Source: Chromera velia (lineage: Eukaryota; Sar; Chromeraceae). Taken from it: 42,500 nt of DNA. This document shows positions 33,201 through 42,500 of this stretch, piece after piece. The notes under the pieces are model-generated. The model saw only the letters and a list, made by a program, of their open reading frames with translations. It did not search any database and was not told the DNA's origin. The DNA is taken from positions 1 to 42,500 of the forward strand of contig JAHBMJ010004971.1 of the NCBI GenBank assembly GCA_018398765.1. Direction: 5' to 3'. A program made the translations under genes and the position numbers. How positions within the stretch are numbered: the stretch's first letter is position 1; each line of letters begins with the position of its first letter.

Positions 33201-36200
33201 GTGGATGGACGGAGAAGAGGAAATCCGGACACAAAAGCTCCCATGCAGCTGGAGTATTTTGCTAAGACTTTGTGCAGTTCACGTTCACTGACCAGGCTAA
33301 TAACCCCACTGGCTGGTTCCATAACGTAGAGCCTCCCTTCCCTTTTTCGAGTAATCACAGCGACCGCCAGCTTCTCCTCATGCTCTCCTATAGGACCCCA
33401 TCTGCACGTGAAAAGAAGACAAAGACACTAGGAATGAAACAAGCGGTTATGTGTCTATTGCTAACAAATATGCATACACACTCCCGAGTAGTTTTTCAAC
33501 AAGGTCAAAATGGGAGGGCACTACCGTCCGTGTATCTCTCCGAGTCCTTCGCATCTTGCTTTCCTCTAGCTCAATCAGCATCCACTCACATACCTGACTC
33601 GTGAGATATCGTCATCGTTTCCCAGAAGCCAAACAGAGTCCGCAACCGCAAATGGCGCCTCCTGTCCCTTCTCTGCAAACGACGCACTGTCGAGGGAGAA
33701 GGTCAGGATCTTGCCAGGAAGCCCTGCAAAGGAGAGAGGGGGGGGCGGAGGGAGAAACCGAGCAACAGGTTCAGAAAAGAGGCCGCCATCTTGACGCGCA
33801 CGCAAGAAACTAGAGCACGGAAGTTCATAAGTTTCTTCTACCTGAACAGGATGGGCAAAGAGTCTCTCCCGCATTCGAATTGACGACAGAACTTTTTCAA
33901 CTCAGCGCATGCAGACACATTCTTGACTGGGTCAAAAATAGAGATGCAAGATTCATGAAAACCTAGATACATGAAGGAAAGGGGTCGAGAGAACATGAAA
34001 CAGAGAGACAAAGAGGAATGAACCGAAGAAAAAGGAAAGGAAAGAAAAGGAATGAATGGAGGCATGAAAGATCCAAAGACAAAGAGACAACTCACACTTC
34101 ATCGCATGATTCAAACAGAGAAAGACTGACCTCTCGGAGCCCCCAGGGCAAAGCACAGTTTGGAGGAATTAAAGCTAAACGACAGGTGTTGCTCTATAAC
34201 CAACTCCGAGGCCTCCACGCTCTCCGGTCCTCCCCCAAACCGCCACACCAACCGACCTGCAGGGGCATGAAGCAACTTTCTTCTCCACAAGAATATACAT
34301 ATGTATTTTTACAGCTTGCACACAGACAAATAGAACAGCAGAGCAAAGCAGGCCGTGGCCAAAGTCGCTCATCACGCATTCATTCAATGATGCCTCTGTG
34401 ATGCTGCTCAAGAACATCTTCCCACTCCAAGACAGGGAGGGCTCTACACCCGACCAACACTGGAGGGCCGCCCTAGAGGGAAGCGTAAAGAAGAGCACAC
34501 AGAGTTCATCCCGTTCTATATCGTCCTTTTGCTGGCGAGACTTGGGCAACACCTCAAAACTTAAACTCAGACTACACTTACCTGTGGCGGCCTCTACTAC
34601 AAACACACGGCACAAAGCGATGACCTTGCTGTACACGACCACACCGGCAACCGCAATATACCTGCACACCAAAATGGTGCATTTCAAATCCTGTAACACA
34701 ACAGACTTAAACACCGGTTGACTGAGAAAAGAGACAGAGAAGAAGAAGAAGAAGAAGAAGAAGAAGAAGAAGAAAAAATGGAGCGCACACTATCAGACCA
34801 CCTCGATGACGATGGAGATGACCGACGCACCACACGCTTGAATCTGCAACTGCGTCTTCTTGCTCTCTCTCTGTGCTCTATTCTTGTCTGAAGGAGTTTT
34901 CAGGGCCTGGAGATAAAAATGCACACGGCAGCGAACTACCTTCTGCGAACTTGGTTGCGTACGCCAGCACTTGATGCGCGAGGAAAAAAACATGCGTTGG
35001 TTTCATTATCGCAAGAGTTAGTGGGGACCTGCATTCCAACAGACAGACAGACTTACGGACTGCCTGATAGACAGACAGGCAGGCAGAAAGACAGGCAGAC
35101 AGACAGGCAGGCAGGCAGAAAGACAGGCAGACAGACAGACAGACAGGCAGGCAGGCAGGCAGGCAGAAAGACAGACAGAAAGACAGACAGAAAGACAGAC
35201 TGGCTGACTGACTGACTGACAAACTTACTGGTCTCTCGGTCTGGCCCAGTCCATGACGTGAAGTCTGGTCGGGCACTTCTTCCCTCTGACTATCTCGGGT
35301 TCGGGTTGGAACGTTGACACGACAGGCAGAGAGACGCCGTCCACCGTCTTCCTGTCGTGCACCACCAGCTTGCCTGACTGCCCGTCCTTGCCTCCAGAGG
35401 AAATGGAGGAGAGCAGAGAGCCTGAGGGAGACCAGTTGATCTGCACAGCTAGACAGGAAGAGAGAGGAAAGCATGTCTGCGTATGCACTGGCAGACAGCG
35501 AATCGATACCTGCATATGAAAACCCACAGGGAGAAGGAAAAGAACGTGCTCGTGTTGCAAACGCATGCATCAACGAGAAGTCTCGATCTATGCAGACGGA
35601 GGCAGGGAGGGAGGGAGGAATGGACAGACCAACCGTGTGTGCAGGGTCCTCCCTTGAGTGCCCCTCCAAGGAGAGGAACGTCGGGGGCTGGCTGTTCATG
35701 GGGGTCTTCTCGTGATTCAGGAGCTCTGCATGCGGGCATGCATGGAGATCCTGCTGGTAAGGGGGGAAGACTAGGGCAGACACATGAACGGTCAGGTCAG
35801 GAAGAGCGGAGTGCGGTATCCTGATCGTTCGTGCAGTTGTCTCCCTTCCACTTGTTTCGCGAGGCTGCAAAGAAAATCGAAAGCAATTTGAAAGCACAAT
35901 AAACACACATGGAACAACTTTTTCTGCAAGCATGATGCAAGAAGAAAGGGAGCTGGAATAGACATCGTGCGTGTGCATGTGTGATCATCGTGTCAAGAGT
36001 AGCAATTGCCCACTGAGTTGATGCATTCCATCACGTACCCACCTGAGACTTCCTCATGCAGGGCGAAATCGAATTCCGTCCACAGGTGGGAGTTAAAAGG
36101 TGGGGGGTACTCGTAGTCGGGCAGAATCGGGGCTGCAGGCATGCAGGCAGGAAGGCAGGCAGGCACTCGAAGGGAATCATAAGGGTAGAAAAAAAAGGGA

Positions 36201-36658
36201 GTGATGGGTGCCTTGTGGATTGTTCTAGAGGTTGGTGGCCCCCTGGATTCTGCTAGAGAGACGGAGTTGGTCAGCGTGCTTGCACGCTTGCTTCAAGAAA
36301 GGACTGAGGGAGGGACCACACGCGTATGAGCAGGGGGTTGCGCGTGGAAGAAAGAGGGACGTATGAACAACAGAGCGTCCATCACATGTCGCCGGGAAAA
36401 CGTGCTACTTCCATCATGCAGTCAGTCAGTCAGGCAGTCCATCAGTCACTCAGTCAGTCAGTCAGTCAGTCAGTCAATCAGTGAGTCAGCCTGAGGGCGT
36501 AGACGGCTGTCTCCTCCAGAACCTACGGACAGTCCATGTCGGTCCTTCCTTAGACAGACACCCAGTCATGCAATCTTCTATAGTCCCTGGCTGTGCTGAC
36601 CTTTTGCACCGCCTGGCTCCGACCCATCAGTGGTCCCCCCTGCCCCGAAGGAGTTCAT
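24732..36658 (-). CDS. WD40-repeat / TRPV-like ion channel fusion, about 25 exons
   Basis: The proposed gene runs from ATG 36658 to TAG 24732, about 1,660 aa. Exons by splice motif: 36601-36658, 36043-36132, ~35650-35866 (unsure), 35229-35440, 34940-34969, 34802-34906, 34582-34661, 34131-34256, 33842-33962, 33594-33723, 33293-33401, 32809-33021, 32309-32442, 31859-32005, 31227-31422, 30108-30562, 29466-29655, 28914-29206, 28129-28710, 27579-27750, 26914-27219, 26386-26682, 25907-26052, 25448-25651, 24732-25107. Phases agree at all joins from 33594 down to the stop and at the first join. They fail, or stay open, in 33.8-35.9 kb. The N-terminal two thirds are WD40-like blades and the C-terminal part is a six-helix cation channel. 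By family the channel passes cations across a membrane, while the propellers would be a cytosolic platform for partners or ligands. An alternative is two genes, split near 28.1 kb. Confidence 0.7.
28129..28710 (-). other. linker exon with weak ankyrin-like repeats
   Basis: This 194-codon exon sits between the last WD40 blade and the pre-S1 region. GGSLIHIAMAG and PQTPLMMAIERGW resemble the TPLHxAxxxG core of ankyrin repeats, which precede the channel in TRPV proteins. Its acceptor (GCATGCAG, 28711) receives two bases from the exon ending at 28914. Its donor CT|GTCAGT (28128/28127) gives two bases to the exon starting at 27750. Both joins keep the frame, linking the WD40 part to the channel. 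Confidence 0.6.
32703..32757. repeat. (ATGT)n / (TCTA)n microsatellite in an intron
   Basis: Short tetranucleotide runs between the exons at 32309-32442 and 32809-33021. Confidence 0.85.
34737..34775. repeat. (GAA)n microsatellite in an intron
   Basis: About 12 GAA units between exons 34582-34661 and 34802-34906. Confidence 0.9.
35040..35221. repeat. (CAGA/CAGG)n microsatellite in an intron
   Basis: Mixed CAGA, CAGG and GAAAGACAG units. It lies just downstream of the donor of exon 35229-35440 on the minus strand. Confidence 0.95.
36414..36484. repeat. (GTCA)n microsatellite in intron 1
   Basis: About 15 CAGT/TCAG units between the first exon (36601-36658) and the second (36043-36132). Confidence 0.95.
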
Positions 36659-37597
36659 CTGCCTGTAGGGGACTCGTCGTGTGGTTGCCCCCTCCGTGGG
36701 GACTCCCGGAGAGAACTTCGAGACGGGGTCCCTCGTCGGCATGGCTTTGTTCTTTGTGTGCTTTTTCCCTGGGCGCTTCTATTTGACAGCTTTCAAAGAA
36801 GGAGACGTAAGGATGTACATGCGAACGGAGGAGTCATTGCGTGAGGAGACAGGGACACACATGCAACGCATGCCTGCCACCTCATCACTTTCCAATGTCT
36901 GCGTTCGATCTGTCACTTCGGTGTCCGGGTGGGTCTTTACTTGCGGAGAAAGAATCAAATTCTGTACTTTTGTGCGACTTGGGCGGGGACATATAGAGAA
37001 GATCGATGCGTTTTGACGCTCTAGCTCAGCATGCATCATTGGAGTTATATAATAATAAACGATCGATTCAACATCGATTCACCTTTCGCGCGCATTGGGC
37101 GCCAATTCTTGTCACTCAGTATTGGAAAAAATGCATGTGCCGGTTTTCCTTTTTTTTTTCCTTTTTTAAATTCTTAATTCGATCCGCGGGACCCTCGATC
37201 GCGAAATTCGATCACGCAATTTCAGATGCATGCATCCGTTGAATAAAAATATCGATGCATGCATTCAATTGAATTTGGCTGCTATACAGCTGCAATGTAA
37301 GTTAGAAAGCACACGTTGTGCTTTGCATTGTGAACTCGCTGATTTGTCCCATGTATGGAGGTGCAAGTGATTGTGAAGTTTGGGGGGGATTCTGTGCAGA
37401 TCTATACATAGTCGAGTTCACGCAGCCAGATCTTTGAAGAGACTTGACTGTGCTCAGTGAGCTGTAGCAGAGACGTGTTTGAATACTCGAGTGCACGCAA
37501 AGAACAGCGCAAAATGGAGGGACCTTGAAATAAAATTGAAAACTGGAGGAGTGATAGTGCATACGCATATACAGAGTGAGGCGGGGGTAAAGGTAGA
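36659..37597. promoter_or_regulatory. divergent promoter spacer with TGCATGCA palindromes
   Basis: This lies between the minus-strand channel gene and the plus-strand two-TM gene. A likely 5'-UTR acceptor (CCCTACAG) lies just upstream of ATG 36658 on the minus strand. The right half is AT-rich. TGCATGCA occurs at 37227-37234 (inside the palindrome GATGCATGCATC) and 37256-37263, next to the palindrome ATTCAATTGAAT at 37263-37274. TATATAA is at about 37046-37052. In apicomplexan relatives TGCATGC is a known ApiAP2 binding motif; its use here is inference. Confidence 0.4.
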
Positions 37598-39536
37598 ATG
37601 CGCGCAAAGCAGGTGTCCAACGTGGTTGTCATCCGCCCAGTGAGCAACTACTGCGGCCCTCATGGCGGGTTGTTTCCCCGAAACCTGCCAAAGTCTCTGT
37701 CTGGTCTTGTGGACCAGAGAGGCTGGACTCGAACCATCGCCTCCATCAACGAACTAAAACTTCGGATGTTCGCCATTCAAGTGATCACCCTGCTCACGTT
37801 CCTTCTTGCCGTTCCGGGAACGTGTTTGCTGGTGGCCTGTTATCTATCAGAGACGGGAAAGGATTCTCTCGAGAACACTCTGCCCGTCCTTCTCATCGCA
37901 GCCTGTCTGTTCTACCTCACAGCCGCCCCTCTTGCAGTCGTCTTTTATGGTCGCTGCATAGACGCCATCTTCGAGCACGTGGAAGACATGAACGACTTTC
38001 TCTGGGATGGCGCATTGAAATACGGATTGAAAAGAGAAGAGGACGACGTAGAGGGTGGCGGCAGGACGCGCACCTGTTTCGGCACGTCCTCCAATCTCTG
38101 TCCCTGTGAGTTCTGGCTGTCCAAGCTGAGGGCTTGCTGCGGGTCCAGACACACGAGGGCCCACGAGGCCATGTACTGCCTCCTGATCTCATTCGACCAG
38201 TACGTGCCTCCCAACGAATCCGAAAGGTCGGTTGTGCTCCCATCCAAAAACCGTAATCGATAATGCAAAGGAATAAGTCCGAATCAGCAAATGCCTGGTT
38301 GCTCTGTCTTCTGCTCTCGCCTTCTCTTTTCGTGCTGTTTATAAGTGTGGCGTCGTGGGGTGGGAGAAATGGAAGGACAGGTGCCGGTGCCGGTGTCGGT
38401 GGCGAAACTAATCTTGTATCTCTGTAAGTATTCACGCATTCTGCTCGTGCAGTGATGCGCATGACTCTCGGCAGTTTGCATGTCTGGCGTCACATATAGA
38501 GATTTTCTACTTCGTTCGCTTTCCTGGTTCCGAGCGTGGCAAGACGGCTTGTCGGTCTTCTGATTGAGCCCACCCAAATGGTCGCATTGCCCCCTTTTCA
38601 AATAGTAAAGGTGCAATGACCCCTCCTGTCTCTCTCCACGCATTTGTGTATGCCTTCTCATCGTGTCCATGCACTTCATTCCCGTCTTCTCGTGTTAATT
38701 GCTGTGTACCTCATGCCAGCAGCAGCGGAGACGAAGCGGCGACCCGAGCAGCTGAGCGTCGCGAGGCAGAGTGGAGGAAGATGGAGCAGCCCCTCCTCGC
38801 ACACCAGCAGGAGATCATGAGGGGATACTCCACATCCGCAGGCCCTGCAGGGCAATCAAAGGGAAGACAGTCGAGAGTGGCCAGGGACAGAGACAGGGAA
38901 AGAGGAGAGACGGAGAAGGGGGGAAGGGGAGGTGAGACGAAGAGAGATAGAGGCCGGAGAGACAAGGACAAGCAAGATTTTGAAAAAGAGAAGGAAAATG
39001 ACAGGGACAGAGACCGCTCTAGACACACTCGCAGAGCAGACGAGGCAGCCGGGGGTCCCAACTTTCCCGCCCCCTCCACCAGGCACGGAGAAGATCGCCG
39101 CGCCCCTCCCTCTCCGGACTCTCAGGATACCCGTGACCGTCTCCGCGAGCAGAGACGGCGAGACAGAGAGCGCAGGAGACGGATGAGGGACACGGACCCC
39201 TCCCAAGACCCGATGGGGGAGGTGGAAGAAGGCACTCGCGAGAGAGAGGACGGAAGAGGAGCACGCCAAGATAGGGACAGGGACAGGGAGAGGGACAGAC
39301 AGAGAGAGGGGCGGAGAACAACAACCAGACAGAGCCCCTCGAGGACCCACCGCCGTCCCCCTCCTCCCTCTAACTCTTCCGATTCTGACGACGAGGACGG
39401 ACAGGGGGCTGTGGGGAGACGGATGGAGGAGGGAAGGGGAAGGGGACAGAGGGCAGCAGAGCAGGGAGGAGAAGAGGAGTACAGGGGGGGAGGCCGCAGC
39501 ACGCATCGCTCGGGTGTTAGGGGGGGACGTCATTGA
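37598..39536 (+). CDS. two-pass membrane protein with long Arg/Asp/Glu-rich tail, 481 aa
   Basis: Two exons, 37598-38226 and 38720-39536. The donor AAAG|GTCGGT leaves two bases (AG) and the acceptor ATGCCAG at 38719 supplies one (C). The join is therefore in frame (NESE-S-SSGDEAA) across a 493-bp intron. Residues 57-83 and 94-117 are strongly hydrophobic and form two membrane segments with a short loop. Residues 118-200 contain several Cys. From about 212 on, the protein is disordered and made largely of RD, RE and KE dipeptides, ending in a Gly/Arg-rich stretch. Such tails resemble RNA-binding or splicing-factor low-complexity regions, yet here one is tied to a membrane anchor. The first in-frame ATG was taken as the start. 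No family is recognised and function is unknown. It is divergent to the WD40-channel gene. Confidence 0.7.
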
Positions 39537-39540
39537 AGGC

Positions 39541-39597
39541 CTCAAGGAAGGAAGGTAGGAAGGAAGGAAAGAAGGAAGGAAGGAAGGAAGGAAGATG
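39541..39597. repeat. (GAAG)n microsatellite after the stop codon
   Basis: GAAG/GAAAG units begin about 5 bp after the TGA of the two-TM protein gene, so they are probably in its 3' UTR. Confidence 0.95.
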
Positions 39598-39679
39598 GAG
39601 GGCTGAGAGTCCCTCCTTGCCTCCAACCGCTTTCTGCACCCCTAGCTGGAATGTCTCTCACGGTGCGTATGTGTTATGG

Positions 39680-39771
39680 AGACAGAGAGAGAGAGAGAGA
39701 AGGAGCGGCCGGAGGGACGTCGGTTGCATGGGGCGCTAGTAGGATCAACCAGACCGAAACCTCTCCCCGTG

Positions 39772-39854
<83 letters not shown>

Positions 39855-39866
39855 CTGTCTGTCTCC
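39680..39866. repeat. (GA)n, (TC)n, (TG)n and (TCTG)n microsatellites
   Basis: GA run at about 39683-39700. TC, then TG, then TCTG runs at about 39774-39866. Open frames here are translations of the repeats. Confidence 0.95.
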
Positions 39867-40086
39867 CCGTGTGTCTGCGGCCCGGGAGCACGCTCTAGAA
39901 ACAGTACACAGTGGAAAAAAATATCGAACTGGGAAATAGAAATTGAAATAATGTAAAAGAGAGTCTGTGTGTGCCTGTGTATGTCCGTGTGTATCCAACT
40001 GACAGAGGGACAAAGAGGAAGAGAAAGTGAGAGATCGAGAAGGAGGAGGTGGGGGAGGGGGAGAGAAAACGGAGGCAATAGAAAGA

Positions 40087-40290
40087 GGAATGGCAAGAGA
40101 GAACGTAGCAGTGACCGCCTGTATGTTGCTTCGGCGGATCCAGTCACTCACGTATGACCCCCCCTACGCACTTCCTTCTCTCTTCATTCCGTCGCATTTT
40201 CTTTCTTTATTCCGTGCATTGGTGCCTTCGTTCGCTGCCGATCTTTTTGGTAGATTCCATCCATCCATCGTGACCGACGTCCATCTGTGC
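40087..40290. repeat. dispersed repeat, copy 1
   Basis: The sequence from GAATGGCAAGAGAGAACG to about GACGTCCATCT matches 42117-42500 with scattered changes. It lacks a block of about 184 bp that copy 2 has between CCTGTA and TGTTGCTTCGG. No coding frame is supported. Type is unknown; it could be an LTR or a non-autonomous element. Confidence 0.75.
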
Positions 40291-40299
40291 GTTTGTTGA

Positions 40300-40845
40300 A
40301 GTACGAAAAACCAGTCAATGCAAGCGGAACAGGCGGCCACACGGATGGCTGTAGTAGAGACATTCTGTCTTTCTTTGAAATTCTTTCACAAACCAAGCGA
40401 TTTGCATGCACTTTTCGACCAATACTAGGACCACTGGCAACGATTCGAATCGCGACAGAATGGGAACGTACACTGGCAATCAGAGAGAGAAGATTCAATG
40501 CATGCTGCCGATGTCATACTGCCGTCTCTCATTTAGAACCATGCTCCATCTAGGTTTCAAATTAGCACTTATCAACCAATAAATAAATCAATCAATCAAC
40601 AATGCAAAAGCAAGTAGTGCACAAGTGCAGTTAATAGAAATTTCTAGAAAAATTTTTAATGCAATGATAATAGTGATATTATGCATTGGTCATTCATTGA
40701 TTTACATTTTAATATGGATTGCCCACTTAGTAGTAGTATGAAGATCGATAGTTAAGATATCTATTTATACTATAACTTTGAAGGATAATACGTGCGAAAC
40801 CAATCAATATATATAAAATGCAGTTGGTCACCGGCTATAACTACT
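40300..40845. other. spacer turning AT-rich, no recognised gene
   Basis: Mixed sequence to 40550, then AT-rich with (AATC)n-like strings. No supported coding frame. Confidence 0.5.
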
Positions 40846-40953
40846 TCAATTCATTCATTCATTTATTCATTCATTCATTCATTCATTCATTCATTCATTC
40901 ATTTCTAGATTCATTCATTCATTCATTCATTCATTTATTCATTCATTCATTCA
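40846..40953. repeat. (ATTC)n microsatellite
   Basis: About 26 ATTC units with a few ATTT. Frames read Phe-Ile-His-Ser repeats, which is an artefact. Confidence 0.95.
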
Positions 40954-41429
<476 letters not shown>

Positions 41430-41783
41430 CATTCATTCATTCATCCATTCCTTCATTCATTCATTCATTCATTCATTCATTTATAGATTTATTGATTCAT
41501 TCATTCATTCATTCATTCATTTATTTATTCATTCATTCATTCATTTATAGATTTATTCATTCATTCATTCATGCATTCATTCATGCATTCATTTATTCAT
41601 TCATTCATTTATTTATTCATTCATTCATTCATTCATTTATGCATTCATTTTTAGATTTATTCATTCATCCATTCATGTATTCATGCATTCATTTCTAGAT
41701 GTAATTATTCATTCATTTAAAAAGACATTGAAAAATTATTGATTAAGACGCTAGAAACAAACTTTAAGTCAGTGCTCCCCCCC

Positions 41784-42116
41784 CCCAAAAAAATTAAGAT
41801 AATTTTTTTAATAGATTTTTCTTTCATACATATACCCTTAGAAGTTAGAAATACCTATATTGTTCAGCTGACTGACTGATTCAAAACCGGTTGTTTTCTC
41901 TGTGATTAATTTGATTGATGATGCATTATGCATGCATAAAGTAATTTTATAGTAATAGAAGGGTTAAAAAGGGTAACTTGATATCAATGTCCATCTAGGT
42001 ATCCAAGTACCTCTAACTCCTACGACTATAGTGAATGCTGCTATAAAAATACTATTAAAAATATTATAGACTATTTGTGGCTAGATTGATGGCATGCACG
42101 TACATGCTAGGAAGAA
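41784..42116. other. AT-rich spacer
   Basis: No coding signal on either strand; low GC, TGCATGCAT at about 41929. Confidence 0.5.
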
Positions 42117-42500
42117 GAATGGCAAAAAAGGACGTAGCAGTGACCGTCTGTACACGTTCTCCTCACCTGCACTTAGAAAACGTCACCTGTACATAGGATC
42201 GATGGCTTCTCAATATATAAGAGAGACGCAGTCAATTGAAAAGCTTGTATTTGAATCATAAATTTCTTTTCGTTATGACATTCTTCATTCTATCCAGATT
42301 GCTTCAGCATGGTGGTCTGTCTAGTCTGCCTTCCGGATGTTGCTTCGGCGGATCCAGTCACTCATGTATGACCCCCCCTACGCACTTCTTTTTCTCTTCA
42401 TTCCGTCACATTTTCTTTTCTTATTCCCTGCATTGGTGCCTTTGTTCGCTGCCAATCTTTTTGGTAGATTCCATCTATCCGTCATGACTAACGTCCATCT
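42117..42500. repeat. dispersed repeat, copy 2, runs off the window
   Basis: It matches 40087-40290 in two blocks (42117-42153 and 42338-42500) separated by about 184 bp absent from copy 1. The extra block holds TATATAAG at about 42214-42221, a TATA-like signal. No clear target duplication flanks the extra block. Confidence 0.7.

Larger units (their letters stand above)
28914..35440 (-). other. WD40-like blade region, about 14 blades
   Basis: Blades show the usual S/D...G..LA.G.....I.V.D pattern. Clear ones are INWSPSGSLLSSIS (35.4 kb), LSFSFNSSKLCFALGAP (34.2), VRWGPIGEHEEKLAVAVITR (33.4), AVSPLGDYLACAQRGGWLAV (31.4), NFTPDGSLLAVAHG and VRFSPDGSSLAVAG (30.1-30.6), LDWHPNGRTLACGG (29.6), LSFSASGRLLGCGF (29.5) and IIFSPDGNALLYGG (29.1). 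Counting weaker ones gives about 14, which suits two seven-bladed propellers. The last blade shares an exon with the start of the channel linker. A frame conflict lies in exon 33842-33962. Confidence 0.7.

Noticed and set aside
34878-35978. 366-codon minus-strand frame
   Set aside because: Its middle is a translation of the CAGA/CAGG microsatellite, and splice borders break it into exons and introns of the WD40 gene.
34737-36484. Regularly spaced short repeats as a possible CRISPR array
   Set aside because: The units are 3-4 bp microsatellites without unique spacers, and the window is eukaryotic in style.
38856-39626. 256-codon minus-strand frame opposite the RD/RE-rich exon
   Set aside because: It is a Ser/Pro/Leu-rich mirror of a low-complexity coding strand; the plus strand has the splice-supported gene.

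Overview
The window looks like nuclear DNA of an intron-rich protist. Genes are split by GT-AG introns, exons are GC-balanced to GC-rich, and spacers are full of microsatellites. One gene encodes an intronless MYND-finger protein, another a MORN-repeat protein, a third a TRP-like channel, and there is a large Ty1/copia-type LTR retrotransposon. This mix fits a photosynthetic alveolate (chromerid such as Chromera velia), but that assignment is an inference from gene style only.

Layout, left to right. (1) 1-319: microsatellites. (2) 320-2281, minus strand: a complete intronless MYND-finger protein of 653 aa. (3) 2282-3329: a divergent spacer with four copies of TGACGCA(C/A)GC and two GCGGGAAAA boxes, plus one doubtful first exon of the next gene. 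(4) A MORN-repeat gene on the plus strand, cut in two by (5) a 15.1-kb copia-type element at 3369-18460. The element has two 749-bp LTRs and a GAAAT target-site duplication. Removing the element and one GAAAT copy rejoins a MORN repeat in frame. Both the MORN gene and the element are decayed. (6) 19298-24731: repeat-rich DNA with a few exon-like blocks on the plus strand and an AT-rich island. (7) 24732-36658, minus strand: about 25 exons whose products read as an N-terminal series of roughly 14 WD40-like blades, then a weakly ankyrin-like segment, then a complete six-helix TRPV-like cation-channel domain. Splice phases agree across the joins that link the WD40 part to the channel part, so I read it as one gene. 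(8) 36659-37597: a divergent promoter spacer with TGCATGCA palindromes. (9) 37598-39536, plus strand: a two-exon gene for a protein with two membrane segments and a long Arg/Asp/Glu-rich tail. (10) 39537-42500: simple repeats, an AT-rich stretch, and two copies of a dispersed repeat, the second running off the window.

The most interesting object is the WD40-channel fusion, in which a probable double beta-propeller is joined to a TRPV-like pore. Next is the element inserted in the MORN gene. Its LTR pair differs almost only by transitions, and its Gag-Pol frame is broken by TAA/TAG stops and has lost two of the three integrase acids. Exon boundaries were worked out by hand from splice motifs and phase and should be read as good to a few bases. 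Three joins in the WD40 part (33.8-35.3 kb) do not agree in phase.
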